Below, in pieces: positions 42,451 to 49,609 of a stretch of DNA of 64,000 bases. The stretch spans positions 35,314 through 99,313 of the forward strand of contig NZ_JAHKRO010000022.1 of assembly GCF_019396325.1 (NCBI RefSeq), written 5' to 3'. The notes beneath the pieces are model-generated. The model was not told the origin of the DNA. It saw nothing but the letters and a program-made list of their open reading frames with translations, and did not search any database. Positions within the stretch are counted from its first letter, which is position 1, and every line of letters starts with the position of its first letter. The position numbers and the translations under genes were made by a program. The stretch is from Nonomuraea ceibae (lineage in GTDB: Bacteria > Actinomycetota > Actinomycetes > Streptosporangiales > Streptosporangiaceae).

Positions 42451-42763
42451 GCGCCCCGCGCGCCTCCTGCAGCTCGTCGATCCGCTGGTCGAGGTCCGTC
42501 AGATGACTCCGTACGTGATCGAGCACGCACGCCTGGAGGCCCACGCCGTCGTCCAGGAAGCACGGCATGACCTCCCGGATGACCTTCGTCGGCAGCCCGG
42601 CTCCCAGCAGCGCCCGGATCTGCCCCACCCTGGCCGGGGCGTCGGGCGCGTAGGTGCGGTGACCGCCGCTCGTCCTGACGGACTCCAGCAGCCCCTGATC
42701 CTCGTAGTAGCGCAGCAGGCGTACGTTGACGCCGGTGACGCGCGCCAGATCGCCGATCTTCAC
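42410..42763 (-). CDS. MerR family transcriptional regulator
   Basis: 117 residues from GTG 42763 with GAGGTGG at good spacing; GTG 42772 would add three residues. VKIGDLARVTGVNVRLLRYYEDQGLLESVRTSGGHRTYAPDAPARVGQIRALLGAGLP is a complete MerR winged helix. The C-terminal dimerisation helix and MPCFLDDGVGLQACVLDHV (two Cys about 15 apart) form the short sensor region. The divergent monooxygenase promoter has the distorted 19-bp spacer that MerR proteins activate, so autoregulation and activation from this gap are very likely. Confidence 0.9.
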   Translation of the reverse strand: MKIGDLARVTGVNVRLLRYYEDQGLLESVRTSGGHRTYAPDAPARVGQIRALLGAGLPTKVIREVMPCFLDDGVGLQACVLDHVRSHLTDLDQRIDELQEARGALSELLDRSLAAAH

Positions 42764-42778
42764 GTGACCCACCTCACC

Positions 42779-42809
42779 TTGAACCTCACACCGTTGGAGA
42801 TCCTAACGT
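42779..42809 (+). promoter_or_regulatory. MerR-type promoter with 19-bp spacer
   Basis: TTGAAC (42779-42784) and TAACGT (42804-42809) are separated by 19 bases, the overlong spacing characteristic of MerR-activated promoters. The spacer holds an imperfect dyad (GAACCTCA against the complement of TTGGAGATCC). The -10 ends seven bases before the ATG at 42817, so the mRNA is probably leaderless. Confidence 0.65.
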
Positions 42810-42816
42810 GGGCGGC

Positions 42817-43125
42817 ATGACACAGATTTCCCTCTACGGCTTCCTTCGTCCCCGGCCCGAGCGCATGGACGAGGTCCGGCGCATCCTCACGTCGCTCGTC
42901 GAGCCCAGCCGCGCCGAGCCCGGCAACGTGCACTACGACCTGCACGAGCAGGAGGACGGCCGGTTCTTCCTCTACGAGGTCTGGCGCTCCCGGGAGGACC
43001 TGGAGCTGCACAACCAGTATCCGCCGCTGCGCGACTTCCTCGGCAACCTGTCCGACTACCTGGAGGAGGCCCCGGAGGCTTACTCCGGCACCCCGCTGAG
43101 CCCGCCCGCGCACGAGCGTCCGTGA
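42817..43125 (+). CDS. Antibiotic biosynthesis monooxygenase (ABM)/YgiN-like protein
   Basis: 102 residues from ATG 42817 (GTG 42808 possible). The single ferredoxin-like ABM domain is recognisable: LYGFLRPRPERMDEVRRILTSLVEPSRAEPGNVHYDLHEQEDGRFFLYEVWRSREDLELH. YgiN-like members are cofactor-free quinol monooxygenases or heme-degrading enzymes that act as dimers. The exact substrate is unknown. It is the likely target of the divergent MerR regulator, which suggests a role in handling a reactive or toxic small molecule. The VOC gene follows 15 bases downstream. Confidence 0.85.
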   Translation: MTQISLYGFLRPRPERMDEVRRILTSLVEPSRAEPGNVHYDLHEQEDGRFFLYEVWRSREDLELHNQYPPLRDFLGNLSDYLEEAPEAYSGTPLSPPAHERP

Positions 43126-43140
43126 GCATATGATCAGCGC

Positions 43141-43509
43141 ATGGCGTGCCGCATCACCGAGCTCGTGCTCGACTGCCGTGACCCCGAACGCCTGGCGGCG
43201 TTCTGGTGCGACGTGCTGGGCTATGTCGTGCTCGACCGCGATGAGGGCAGCGTGGGGATCGGGCCGGAGCGGCCGGGGCACCTGCCGGCGCTCGTGCTCA
43301 GCCTCTCCGACGACCCGAAGACGGGCAAGCTGCCGCTGCACATCGACGTCAACGCCACCGACCGCGATCAGGACGCGGAGCTGGCCAGGCTGCTGGCGAT
43401 CGGCGCCCGGCACGCCGACGTGGGCCAGACCGGCGAGGAGACGTGGATCGTGCTGCAGGACCCGGAGGGCAACGAGTTCTGCCTGCTCCGGCGCACGGTC
43501 AAGGCTTGA
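43141..43509 (+). CDS. VOC (glyoxalase-like) family protein
   Basis: 122 residues. ITELVLDCRDPERLAAFWCDVLGYVVLDRDEGSVGIGP and WIVLQDPEGNEFCLLRRT are the paired beta-alpha-beta-beta-beta elements of the Glyoxalase_6 group. Only part of the classical His/Glu metal set is present (H102-type residues are not evident; Glu114 of GNEFC is). TATGAT (43129-43134) six bases before the ATG suggests its own leaderless promoter. The stop overlaps the 3' end of the convergent EF-hand gene by 11 bases. Function not assigned. Confidence 0.8.
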   Translation: MACRITELVLDCRDPERLAAFWCDVLGYVVLDRDEGSVGIGPERPGHLPALVLSLSDDPKTGKLPLHIDVNATDRDQDAELARLLAIGARHADVGQTGEETWIVLQDPEGNEFCLLRRTVKA

Positions 43510-43699
43510 GGAAGCTGCCGAACTCCTCGACGTCGATGAGCCCGTCGCCGTCCTTGTCGAGGCGCCGGACGCCTGCCTGGGCGGCTTCGAGGGTGATGGG
43601 CTGACCCAGCACCTCCATCAGCCGCACCAGCTCCTCGGCCGAGATGCGGCCGTCGTCGTCGGAGTCGATCAGGTCGAAGGTGATCGCGTAGTCGCTCAT
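43499..43699 (-). CDS. Two-EF-hand calcium-binding miniprotein
   Basis: 66 residues, almost entirely two EF-hands. Loop 1 is D12SDDDGRISAEE23 and loop 2 is D48KDGDGLIDVEE59; both have Asp at positions 1, 3 and 5, Gly at 6 and Glu at 12, so both should bind Ca2+. No signal peptide or membrane segment, so it is cytosolic, calmodulin-like (calerythrin/CasA-type proteins are known in actinomycetes). It starts three bases after the LysR gene stop on the same strand and is probably cotranscribed with it. Confidence 0.9.
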   Translation of the reverse strand: MSDYAITFDLIDSDDDGRISAEELVRLMEVLGQPITLEAAQAGVRRLDKDGDGLIDVEEFGSFLKP

Positions 43700-43702
43700 G
43701 GG

Positions 43703-44584
43703 TCAGACCTTAGTGGCGATCCGGCGGAGCGCGTCCACGAACCCGGTCACTTGCGGGCTGCGGTTGCCGGCCCGCCAGGCGATGGCCAGCCGGGCGGGCG
43801 GCAGGCCGGTGACCGGGCGGTGGAGCAGGCCGGGCCGCTTGTACAGTTTGGCGTTGCCCTCGGCGACGAGCACGACGCCGAGGCCGCCGGTGACGGCCTC
43901 GAAGACCTCCTCGGGGGTGCTCGCGGTGACGCCGACGACGGGCCCCGCGCCGGGGGAGGCGTCGCGGCCCAGCCAGAAGTCGCGCATCGGCCCGGCGGCG
44001 GCCGGCAGGGCGATGAACGGCTCGTCACGCAGCCGGTCGAACGGGATCTCGTCCAGACCGGCGAGCGGATGGTCGGCGGGCATGACGACGCATCGGCGCT
44101 CGGTGACGAGCACGTGCGTCTCCAGGCCGGGCGGGGCGGGCAGCCAGAGGAAGGCCACGTCGGAGCTGCCGTCCGCCAGGCCGCCGCTGGGGTCCTCCCA
44201 GCTCACCAGCCGCAGCGCGACCTCCCAGCCGGGCATGGCGGCGCGGAAGCCGCGCAGCGCCTCCTGCTGCAGGCCCCGGCCGACGGCGGTCTGCAGGCCG
44301 ATGACCAGCGTGCCGGTGGGTGCGGCGGCCCTGGCGGTCTCGTAGCCGGTGTTCCACCGGTCGAGCAGGTCGGCGGCCACGGGCAGCAGCGCCGCGCCCT
44401 GCCGGGTGAGCGTGACGCCGCCGGGCACGCGGTCGAACAGCGGGCAGCCTAGCTGCCGTTCGAGCGCCCTGAGCTGCTTGGACAGCGCGGGCTGCGAGAC
44501 GAACAGCCGTTCGGCGGCCCGGGTCACGTTCAGCTCCTCGGCGACCGCCACGAAGTACCGCAGATCCCGCAAATGCACGTCCAT
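43703..44584 (-). CDS. LysR family transcriptional regulator
   Basis: 293 residues from ATG 44584. LRDLRYFVAVAEELNVTRAAERLFVSQPALSKQLRALERQLGCPLFDR (about 5-52) is the DNA-binding helix-turn-helix, and the rest is the periplasmic-binding-protein-like effector domain. It is divergent from the aldo/keto reductase gene, whose start is 62 bases away, and that gene is the expected target. The EF-hand gene lies directly downstream on the same strand. Confidence 0.9.
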   Translation of the reverse strand: MDVHLRDLRYFVAVAEELNVTRAAERLFVSQPALSKQLRALERQLGCPLFDRVPGGVTLTRQGAALLPVAADLLDRWNTGYETARAAAPTGTLVIGLQTAVGRGLQQEALRGFRAAMPGWEVALRLVSWEDPSGGLADGSSDVAFLWLPAPPGLETHVLVTERRCVVMPADHPLAGLDEIPFDRLRDEPFIALPAAAGPMRDFWLGRDASPGAGPVVGVTASTPEEVFEAVTGGLGVVLVAEGNAKLYKRPGLLHRPVTGLPPARLAIAWRAGNRSPQVTGFVDALRRIATKV

Positions 44585-44646
44585 AGCTGATGGTTATAGC
44601 AAAGGGTCTTGGACGGGACCCGGCCCCCGGCAGCAGGATCGGCGGC

Positions 44647-45627
44647 ATGAAGACACGTGAACTCGGCGGTTTGACGGTCCCGGCACTCGGCTACGGCGCG
44701 ATGGTGCTGTCGCCCGGCATCTACGGCGACATCGACGAGGAACGGGGTGAGGCGGCGATCCGGGCCGCGCTGGACGCGGGCGCCACCCATGTGGACACCA
44801 GCGACGCCTACGGGCCCGACGGGCAGAACGAGCGCCTGGTCGGCCGGGCGATCAAGGGCCGCAGGGACGAGGTGGTCGTGGCCACCAAGTTCGGCCTGGC
44901 CGTGCCCGAAGGCGAGGACAGCAGGGCGCAGCCGGTCGGCTACGCCTTCGGCGAGCTGCGCGTGAACGCCGAGCCCCGGCTGGTGCGGCGCTACGCCGAG
45001 GCGAGCCTGCGCAACCTGGACACCGACGTGATCGACCTGTACTACCTGCACTACGCCGACCCCGGCGTGCCCGTCGAGGACACCGTCGGGGCGATGGCCG
45101 AGCTGGTCAAGGCCGGGCTGGTCAGGCACCTGGGCCTGTCCAACGTGACGGCCGCGCAACTGCGCCGGGCGCACGCCGTGCACCCGGTGGCGGCCGTGCA
45201 GAACGAGTGGTCCATGTGGCGGCCGATCGACCCGCTCCTGCTGCGCACGGCCGGCGAGCTCGGGGTGGGCATCGTGGCGTGGAGCCCGCTCGGCAACGGC
45301 TTCCTCACCGGCACCGTCCAGCAGCTCGGCGAGAACGACTTCCGGCACAACGCGCCGCGCTTCTCCGCCGAGAACCTGGCCGCCAACAACGACCGCTACG
45401 CGCCGATCCGCGGCCTGGCCGACCGGCTCGGCATCACCCCGGCCCAGCTCGCCCTGGCCTGGCTGCTCCACCAGGACGACCACGTCGTGGCCATCCCCGG
45501 CAGCCGCACCCCCGCGCACATCAGGGAGAACGTGGAAGCGGCCGGCATCACGCTGCACGCCGACACGCTCGCGACCATCGACGAAGCGCTCGGCCGCTTC
45601 GAGGTGACGGGCGGGACGCTTCTTTAA
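44647..45627 (+). CDS. Aldo/keto reductase (LysR-linked)
   Basis: 326 residues from ATG 44647. The AKR tetrad is Asp and Tyr in THVDTSDAYGPDG, Lys in VVVATKFGLA and His in DLYYLHYADPG. PIDPLLLRTAGELGVGIVAWSPLGNGFLTGTV and VVAIPGSRTPAHIRENV mark the AKR13/YakC-like group that reduces aldehydes with NADPH. The gene is divergent from a LysR regulator. The TreS-like gene begins 26 bases downstream, behind a hairpin. Confidence 0.92.
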   Translation: MKTRELGGLTVPALGYGAMVLSPGIYGDIDEERGEAAIRAALDAGATHVDTSDAYGPDGQNERLVGRAIKGRRDEVVVATKFGLAVPEGEDSRAQPVGYAFGELRVNAEPRLVRRYAEASLRNLDTDVIDLYYLHYADPGVPVEDTVGAMAELVKAGLVRHLGLSNVTAAQLRRAHAVHPVAAVQNEWSMWRPIDPLLLRTAGELGVGIVAWSPLGNGFLTGTVQQLGENDFRHNAPRFSAENLAANNDRYAPIRGLADRLGITPAQLALAWLLHQDDHVVAIPGSRTPAHIRENVEAAGITLHADTLATIDEALGRFEVTGGTLL

Positions 45628-45635
45628 CCGCATTT

Positions 45636-45653
45636 GGGGGTAGCTGGGCCCCC
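45636..45653 (+). promoter_or_regulatory. Hairpin covering the ribosome-binding site of the GH13 gene
   Basis: GGGGG (45636-45640) pairs with CCCCC (45649-45653), which is immediately followed by the ATG at 45654. The only ribosome-binding-site-like G-run is therefore in the stem. It may act as a terminator for the AKR gene or lower translation of the GH13 gene; coupled translation or a second ATG at 45660 could bypass it. Confidence 0.35.
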
Positions 45654-47297
45654 ATGCGAATGACGTACACCAGCGACCTGTGGTGGAAGAACGCCGTCGT
45701 CTACTGCCTCGACGTCGAGACGTTCAAGGACGGCAACGGCGACGGCATCGGCGACTTCCGCGGGCTCACGCAGGAGATCGACTACCTCGCCGGCCTCGGC
45801 ATCACCTGCCTGTGGCTGATGCCGTTCTACCCGACGCCCAACAAGGACGACGGCTACGACGTCACCGACTTCTACAGCGTCGACCCCAGGCTCGGCACGC
45901 TGGGCGACTTCGTGGAGTTCATGCGCACCGCCCACGACCGCGGCCTGCGGGTCATCGCCGACCTCGTCGTCAACCACACCTCCGACCAGCACCCGTGGTT
46001 CGTGGAGTCCAGGTCCGGCCGCGACTCGCCCAGACGCGACTGGTACGTCTGGTCCGACACGCCCGAGCCGAACCCGAAGGAGGTCGTCTTCCCCGACAAG
46101 GAGGACAGCGTCTGGGAGCACGACCCGCACACCGGCCAGTACTACCTGCACACCTTCTACCGCCACCAGCCCGACCTCAACGTCGCCAACCCCGAGGTGC
46201 GCGACGAGATCGCCCGGGTGCTCGGCTTCTGGATGGAGCTGGGGCTGTCGGGGTTCCGGGTGGACGCGGTGCCGTTCCTCATCGAGAACGTCTCGCCGGA
46301 GCTCGCCGACCCGCACGACTTCCTGGCCGAGCTGCGCGCGTTCATGACCCGCCGCAAGGGCGGCTCGGTCCTGCTCGGCGAGGTCAACCTGGAGTACGAC
46401 CAGCTTCTCGAGTACTTCGGCGACGGGCTGGGCGACCAGCTCACGATGTGCTTCGACTTCGTCGCCATGCAGCGCGCCTGGCTCTCCCTGGCCAGACGCG
46501 ACGCCGGGCCGCTCGCCTCGGCGCTGCGCGAGCGGCCCGAGCCGCCCAAGGACTGCCAGTGGGCGATGTTCCTGCGCAACCACGACGAGCTGACGCTGGA
46601 CAAGCTCACCGAGGACGAGCGGCAGGAGATCTTCGCCGCGTTCGGGCCGGACAAGGACATGCAGATCTTCGGCCGGGGCCTGCGCAGGCGGCTGCCGCCC
46701 ATGTTCGGCGGGGACGAGAGGCGGATCAAGATGGCCTACAGCCTGCTGTTCTCGCTGCCGGGCACGCCGGTGCTCTTCTACGGCGAGGAGATCGGGCTGG
46801 GCGAGGACCTGTCGGCGGAGGGCCGGATGGCTGTGCGAACCCCCATGCGCTGGTCGGCCGAGGGCGGCTTCACCCAGGCCGAGCGGCCCGTGCGCGCCAT
46901 GCCCGACGGGCCGAACGTCGCCGACCATAGGCGCGACAACGACTCGCTGCTGCGCTGGATCCAGCTGCTCATCGAGCGCTACCGGGAGTCGCTGGAGCTG
47001 GCCTGGGGCGACCACACGGTGCTGGACGCGGGCGACCCGGCCGTGCTGGCCCACCGTTGCGACGCCGACGGGGCGACCATCGTGGCCGTGCACAACCTGG
47101 ACGACCGGGAGTGCGAGGCCGAGCTCGACCTGACCGGCCTGGAACGCTGCGTGCTCACCGACCTCCTGGTCGACGGCACGGTGAAGGTGCCCGGCTCGGG
47201 CCGGGTGCGGCTTCCGCTGGACCCGTACGGCTGCCGCTGGCTCCGGGTGTCGGCCCCCGAGGTCTCCCCGGAGGACGCCTCCGTCAAGGCCCAGTGA
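45654..47297 (+). CDS. GH13 alpha-amylase-family enzyme, trehalose-synthase-like
   Basis: 547 residues from ATG 45654. The catalytic (beta/alpha)8 barrel shows nucleophile Asp204 (GFRVDAVPFL), acid/base Glu243 (LLGEVN) and stabiliser Asp311 (FLRNHDELTLDKL), plus the NGDGIGDFRGL and VVNHTSDQHPWF motifs. FRNHDELTL, FSLPGTPVLFYGEEIGLGEDL and VRTPMRWS resemble trehalose synthase (TreS), which interconverts maltose and trehalose, but other GH13_16-like hydrolases are possible. A C-terminal beta domain follows (about 450-540). The stop lies in the first unit of a 15-bp tandem array. Confidence 0.82.
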   Translation: MRMTYTSDLWWKNAVVYCLDVETFKDGNGDGIGDFRGLTQEIDYLAGLGITCLWLMPFYPTPNKDDGYDVTDFYSVDPRLGTLGDFVEFMRTAHDRGLRVIADLVVNHTSDQHPWFVESRSGRDSPRRDWYVWSDTPEPNPKEVVFPDKEDSVWEHDPHTGQYYLHTFYRHQPDLNVANPEVRDEIARVLGFWMELGLSGFRVDAVPFLIENVSPELADPHDFLAELRAFMTRRKGGSVLLGEVNLEYDQLLEYFGDGLGDQLTMCFDFVAMQRAWLSLARRDAGPLASALRERPEPPKDCQWAMFLRNHDELTLDKLTEDERQEIFAAFGPDKDMQIFGRGLRRRLPPMFGGDERRIKMAYSLLFSLPGTPVLFYGEEIGLGEDLSAEGRMAVRTPMRWSAEGGFTQAERPVRAMPDGPNVADHRRDNDSLLRWIQLLIERYRESLELAWGDHTVLDAGDPAVLAHRCDADGATIVAVHNLDDRECEAELDLTGLERCVLTDLLVDGTVKVPGSGRVRLPLDPYGCRWLRVSAPEVSPEDASVKAQ

Positions 47298-47394
47298 CGT
47301 CAAGCCCAGTGACGTCAAGCCCAGTGACGTCAAGCCCAGTGACGTCAAGCCCAGTGACGTCAAGCCCAGTGACGTCAGGGCCCCGTGACGTCAG
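47289..47394. repeat. Tandem 15-bp array, each unit containing the palindrome TGACGTCA
   Basis: GCCCAGTGACGTCAA is repeated at 47289, 47304, 47319, 47334 and 47349 without change; the sixth unit (47364) differs only in its last base, and a seventh, GCCCCGTGACGTCAG, lies at 47380 after one extra G. Each holds the perfect 8-bp palindrome TGACGTCA. The array spans the gap between convergent genes. The first unit contains the TGA stop of the GH13 gene, and the last contains the stop of the TetR gene on the other strand. Because 15 is a multiple of three, both stops are repeated in frame. Confidence 0.95.
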
Positions 47395-47987
47395 GCTGCC
47401 GCGGTGGCGGGCCAGGCGCGCATGGCGAGCGCGGCCAGCTCGGTGAGCGCCTCGGGGGAGGCCCCGTCGCGCGCCTGGTTGGACATGCCCTGCAACACCG
47501 CCGCGTAGTAGGTCGCCAGCGCGGCCGTGTCGGTGCCCGGGGGCAGCCGCCCGGCCGCCGCGTCGTCGTCGAACCGTGCCTGGATCGCCGCCTTCGTCCG
47601 TTCGCGCTGCCGCCGCAGCAGCTCCTGCACCTCGGCCGACTCCGGCCCGCAGTTGACCCCGGCGGAGACGACCATGCAGCCGGGCGGGTGCTCCGGGGCG
47701 GAGAACTCGGTGGCCGCCTCGCGCAGCACGCGTTCGATCGCCTGGCGGCCGGTCGGCTCCTCGGCCAGCGCCCGGGCGGTGAACGCCCCGTAGGTCTCCT
47801 GGTAGAGGCCCAGCGCCTCCTCGAACAGCCGCCGCTTGTCGCCGAACGCCGCGTACAGGCTGGGGGGCCTGATGCCCATGGCGGCGGTCAGCTCGGCGAC
47901 GGAGGTGGCCTCGTAGCCGTGCCGCCAGAACGCCAGCACCGCGCTGTGCAGTGCCGTGTCCCGGTCGAACGCCCGTTGTCTCGCCAT
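47391..47987 (-). CDS. TetR family transcriptional regulator
   Basis: 198 residues from ATG 47987. ALHSAVLAFWRHGYEATSVAELTAAMGIRPPSLYAAFGDKRRLFEEAL (about 12-59) is the TetR helix-turn-helix. The C-terminal ligand domain contains EHPPGCMVVSAGVNCG, typical of the AcrR-like group linked to dehydrogenase genes. It is divergent from the SDR gene; three palindromic sites in the shared intergenic region indicate that it represses both promoters until an inducer binds. Confidence 0.93.
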   Translation of the reverse strand: MARQRAFDRDTALHSAVLAFWRHGYEATSVAELTAAMGIRPPSLYAAFGDKRRLFEEALGLYQETYGAFTARALAEEPTGRQAIERVLREAATEFSAPEHPPGCMVVSAGVNCGPESAEVQELLRRQRERTKAAIQARFDDDAAAGRLPPGTDTAALATYYAAVLQGMSNQARDGASPEALTELAALAMRAWPATAAA

Positions 47988-48000
47988 CCCCCCATTCTAG

Positions 48001-48086
48001 AGCGATCGCTATAAAACGAGCACCTCGGTACGGGGCGTCGTTTGTGTAGCGATCGCTATGTTATGGTTCTTCTGTATCGATCACTA
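48001..48086. promoter_or_regulatory. Three palindromic operators between tetR and the SDR gene
   Basis: AGCGATCGCT is present at 48001-48010 and again at 48048-48057 (there as TAGCGATCGCTA), and a weaker copy TATCGATCACTA lies at 48075-48086. Centres are about 47 and 28 bp apart. The first site is nearest the tetR start (47987) and the third nearest the SDR start (48102), so one dimer each could control both genes. Confidence 0.7.
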
Positions 48087-48101
48087 CAGAAAGAGCTCGT
48101 C

Positions 48102-48836
48102 ATGAAGACTGCCCTCGTCACCGGTTCCAGCAGGGGAATCGGCCGTGCCATCGCGCTGCGCCTGGCGCGTGACGGCTTCCGCGTCATCGTCAACTACGCC
48201 GCCGACGAGGCCGCAGCCAAGGAAGTCGTCCGGCTCGTGGAGGAACAGGGCGGCAGCGCGCTCGCCGTCCAGGCCGACCTGGGCGACTCGGCCCAGGTGG
48301 AGGCGCTGGCCGAACGGGTCAAGCTGGAGAGCGGCGTGCTGGACGTGCTGGTCAACAACGCCGGCGTCGCCGTGCACCGGCCCATCGAGGAGGAGACGCC
48401 CGAGTCGTTCGACCGGCACTTCGCGGTCAACGTCAAGGGCCTGTTCTTCCTGACCCAGCGGCTGCTGCCGCTCATCCCCGACGGCGGCCGCATCGTCAAC
48501 GTCACCTCCGGCGTCACGCGCATCGCCTTCCCCGGCGCGATCGCGTACTCGATGACCAAGGGCGCCGTCCAGACGTTCACGCTGGCGCTGGCCAAGCAGC
48601 TCGGCCCGCGCGGGATCACGGTCAACAACGTCGCCCCCGGCATCATCGACACCGACATGAACGCGGGCTTCCTGCGCGACAACCCGGAGGGCCGGGCGAA
48701 CGCGGCGGGCTATCACGCGGTGGGCCGGATCGGCCGCCCGGAGGAGATCGCCGACGTGGTGGCCTTCGCCGCGTCGCCCGAGGCGAGCTTCATGACCGGC
48801 ACCACGCTCGACGCCACCGGCGGCGGCAACCTCTGA
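48102..48836 (+). CDS. Short-chain dehydrogenase/reductase (SDR, FabG-like)
   Basis: 244 residues from ATG 48102 with AAAGAG upstream. ALVTGSSRGIGRAIALRLA is the NAD(P) motif TGxxxGIG, LVNNAGVAVHRP is the NNAG motif, and Ser, Tyr and Lys of VNVTSGVTRIAFPGAIAYSMTKGAV form the active site (YxxxK). NNVAPGIIDTDMN binds the cofactor end. It reduces or oxidises an unknown carbonyl or alcohol in the cytosol. The TetR operators upstream indicate substrate-induced expression. Confidence 0.93.
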   Translation: MKTALVTGSSRGIGRAIALRLARDGFRVIVNYAADEAAAKEVVRLVEEQGGSALAVQADLGDSAQVEALAERVKLESGVLDVLVNNAGVAVHRPIEEETPESFDRHFAVNVKGLFFLTQRLLPLIPDGGRIVNVTSGVTRIAFPGAIAYSMTKGAVQTFTLALAKQLGPRGITVNNVAPGIIDTDMNAGFLRDNPEGRANAAGYHAVGRIGRPEEIADVVAFAASPEASFMTGTTLDATGGGNL

Positions 48837-48859
48837 AGGCCCTGGAGGACCAAGAGGCT

Positions 48860-49600
48860 CTAGAGGTACGACGGGCCGGTCACGCGGTGGCGGAACGTCC
48901 ACCACACCCACGCCTGGGCCGCGACCAGCAACGGGATCATCACCAGGGTCACCGGCACCAGCAGCGCCCCGGACGTTCCGGCCACCGGCTCCAGCCGCAC
49001 CCCCGCCAGCACGCCGACCGCGGCCAGCGCCACCGCCGTCAGCGCGAACGTGCGCAGCTCGCCCGCGCCGCCCGACAGCACCGCCGCCCGCTCGCGCAGC
49101 ACCCCGCGCAGCCGCAGCGCGGCGAACGCCAGCCCGTGCGTGCCGAACAGCGCGGCCAGAGCCAGCGCCGGCAGCGCCAGGAGCGGCCCCTGGATGCCCA
49201 GCGCCACGACGCTGAGCAGCGCCCCCCAGCACAGCGCCAGCCCCCAGCTCCCGGCGACGATCGCGCCGTCCCACACCGCCTGCCAGCCGCGCCCCGGCAC
49301 CCGGCCGCGCAGCCACAGCCCCATGTCGCGGATCACCCACGCCAGCAGCAGCACCACGACCAGCGGGTAGTTCTCGTGCAGCAGCTCCGCCTCCAGCGCC
49401 GGGAACAGCCCGGCCAGCACGCCCGCGGTCACCACCAGCCACACCTCGTTGCCGAGGAAGAACGGCGCGATCGCGGCGATCGTCTCCCGCCGCTCTCCCG
49501 GCGTCCGCCCCAGGTACGGCAGCACCATGCCGACCCCGATGTCGGCCCCGGCCAGCACCAGGTAGCCGAGCGCGAAGAAGGCCAGAACGAAGATCTCCAT
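48860..49600 (-). CDS. cydB: Cytochrome bd quinol oxidase subunit II, short form
   Basis: 246 residues, much shorter than the 330-380 of E. coli CydB, with about seven hydrophobic segments. FFALGYLVLAGADIGVGMVLPYLG is the conserved first part (in CydB, GxDxGxG-type), and FFLGNEVWLVVTAGVLAGLFP and NYPLVVVLLLAWVIRDMGLWLR follow. Short CydB proteins occur in several actinobacteria. The start is nine bases after the cydA stop, so the genes are cotranscribed. No cydCD genes are in the window. Confidence 0.85.
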   Translation of the reverse strand: MEIFVLAFFALGYLVLAGADIGVGMVLPYLGRTPGERRETIAAIAPFFLGNEVWLVVTAGVLAGLFPALEAELLHENYPLVVVLLLAWVIRDMGLWLRGRVPGRGWQAVWDGAIVAGSWGLALCWGALLSVVALGIQGPLLALPALALAALFGTHGLAFAALRLRGVLRERAAVLSGGAGELRTFALTAVALAAVGVLAGVRLEPVAGTSGALLVPVTLVMIPLLVAAQAWVWWTFRHRVTGPSYL

Positions 49601-49609
49601 GTCGGCTCC

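Noticed and set aside
44584..44647. LysR T-N11-A operator between lysR and the aldo/keto reductase
   Set aside because: Several loose T-N11-A matches can be drawn in this AT-containing gap and none is a clear dyad, so I did not list one.
47289..47394. CRISPR array
   Set aside because: Units are contiguous 15-bp repeats with no spacers and no cas genes nearby; it is a simple tandem array.
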